Below are positions 63,240 to 64,000 of a DNA stretch of 64,000 nt, one piece after another. The stretch is taken from contig CAXIWW010000817.1 of the NCBI GenBank assembly GCA_964036315.1, positions 2,143,501-2,207,500 on the forward strand, written 5' to 3'. The notes beneath the pieces were generated by a model. That model did not search any database, was not told where the DNA came from, and saw only the letters and a list, made by a program, of their open reading frames with translations. Position 1 is the stretch's first letter. Every line of letters begins with the position of its first letter. The DNA comes from Acanthosepion esculentum (taxonomy: Eukaryota > Mollusca > Cephalopoda > Sepiida > Sepiidae). The position numbers and the translations under genes were made by a program.

Positions 63240-64000
63240 AGTTGCTGCAAAAGAGGCAGTAGAAATCGGCTTGTAGCAGCCTGAGATCCTTTGTCAGACA
63301 GTTTTCACAAATAGCCCGGAGAAGTCGGCCGATACCAGCGGGAGATTCCTTGTAAGGGAGTTGTCAAAAAAGAGTCAGCAGGTGTAAGTTTGTAGAAGCC
63401 TGAGATTGCGTGTAAAGCCAGGGGAAACGGGCTCGTAGCTGCGTGGAATTGCTTGTAATGAAACTGGCACAAAAATCCAAGAGAATTGGGCTTGCTGCTG
63501 TGAAGAGCCAGAAGAAATCAGCCCGCAGCAGCCTGGGATGGTTTGTAAGGCAATTGGCAAAAAGCCAGTAGAATTAGGCTTGCTGAACCCTGAGATTGCT
63601 TGTAAGGCCAGGCGTAGACGGCTTGTAGCAGTCTGAGATTGCTTTTAAGGCATTTGTCACAAAAGAAAGATGACGGCTCGTAGAAGCCTGAGATTGCTTT
63701 TAATCAGTTGTCACAAAAGAGCCAGTAGAATTCGTCTTGTAGCAGCCTGAGATTGCTTGTAAGGCAGTCGACACAAAAGAGCCTTGAGAACTCGGCTCGT
63801 AGCAGCCTGGGATTATTTTGTAAGGCAATTTGCAAAAAAGCCAGGAACATTGGGCTTGCTGCAGCCTGAGATTGCTTGTAAGGCAGTTGTCACGAAAGAC
63901 CCAGGAGATCGAATTTTTAGCAGCCTGAGATTGCTTGTAATGCAGTTGTCTTAAAAGTACCATCAGGTGTAGGCTTGTAGAAGAATGAGATTGCTTGTAA
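63240..64000 (-). repeat. Family B rare-subtype block, inverted copy
   Basis: The reverse complement of about 49611-50296. Rare words occur in mirrored order: GAAGTCGGCCGATA, GGGGAAACGGGCTCGTAG, GAATTGGGCTTGCTGCTG and CATCAGGTGTAGGCTTG. Small differences include a missing part-unit near 63600-63710, where several monomers are shortened. The match continues to the last base of the window. Confidence 0.83.

Larger units (their letters stand above)
61611..64000 (-). repeat. Family B satellite, right terminal minus-oriented array
   Basis: About 40 monomers in reverse orientation up to the window edge. From about 61.9 kb onward it corresponds in reverse to the plus-oriented array beginning near 49.6 kb. 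The 237-bp tetramer (62336-62573), the private truncated join (63008-63032), the rare-subtype block (63240-63500) and the last 66 bases (matching 49611-49676 in reverse) all appear in the expected order. The array runs off the right edge. Confidence 0.94.

Overview
The window is 64 kb of tandemly repeated, apparently non-coding satellite DNA. I found no gene on either strand: no tRNA, rRNA, transposase or reverse transcriptase, and no unique-sequence island. The scale (hundreds of monomers), higher-order repeats (HORs) and polarity switches point to a eukaryotic heterochromatic or centromere-like block. I do not recognise the families and will not name a species.

Four families (names mine) account for essentially every base. 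Family A is a G-rich minisatellite with two unit lengths, about 31 and 43 bp. Family B is a 60-bp satellite (some units 59 bp) whose common form carries an EcoRI-type GAATTC. Family C is a 73-bp satellite organised as a 219-bp trimer of three distinguishable monomers. Family D is an AT-rich satellite of about 394 bp.

Layout: A(-) 1-315; B(+) 321-3562; B(-) 3563-4273; D(-) 4274-4670; C(+) 4671-24309; C(-) 24310-46780; D(+) 46781-49335, ending in an inverted D fragment 49336-49430; B(+) 49431-54165; B(-) 54166-56929; A(+) 56927-61610; B(-) 61611-64000. Read outward from about 24310, both sides give the same order with opposite polarity: C, D, B, B reversed, A. The window is therefore a nested mirror with C at the core and D, B and A as shells. 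The C/D junctions on the two sides match almost base for base, 42 kb apart, so the arms are related by descent.

After the arms formed they evolved separately. The left C arm holds a 7.86-kb tandem duplication whose second copy has lost about 1.3 kb. The right C arm shows an 875-bp HOR and segmental copies about 1.24, 4.16 and 8.02 kb apart. A second inverted arrangement lies in the right B block: B(+) 49.4-54.2 kb matches B(-) 61.6-64.0 kb in reverse, including a private truncated-monomer junction. A 4.7-kb A block interrupts the B(-) side.

Long open frames, up to several hundred codons, occur in A and B. They come from stop-poor repeat units and are not genes. The interest of the window is architectural: concentric inverted satellite shells, micro-overlap junctions, a hairpin-forming core axis and arm-specific homogenisation.
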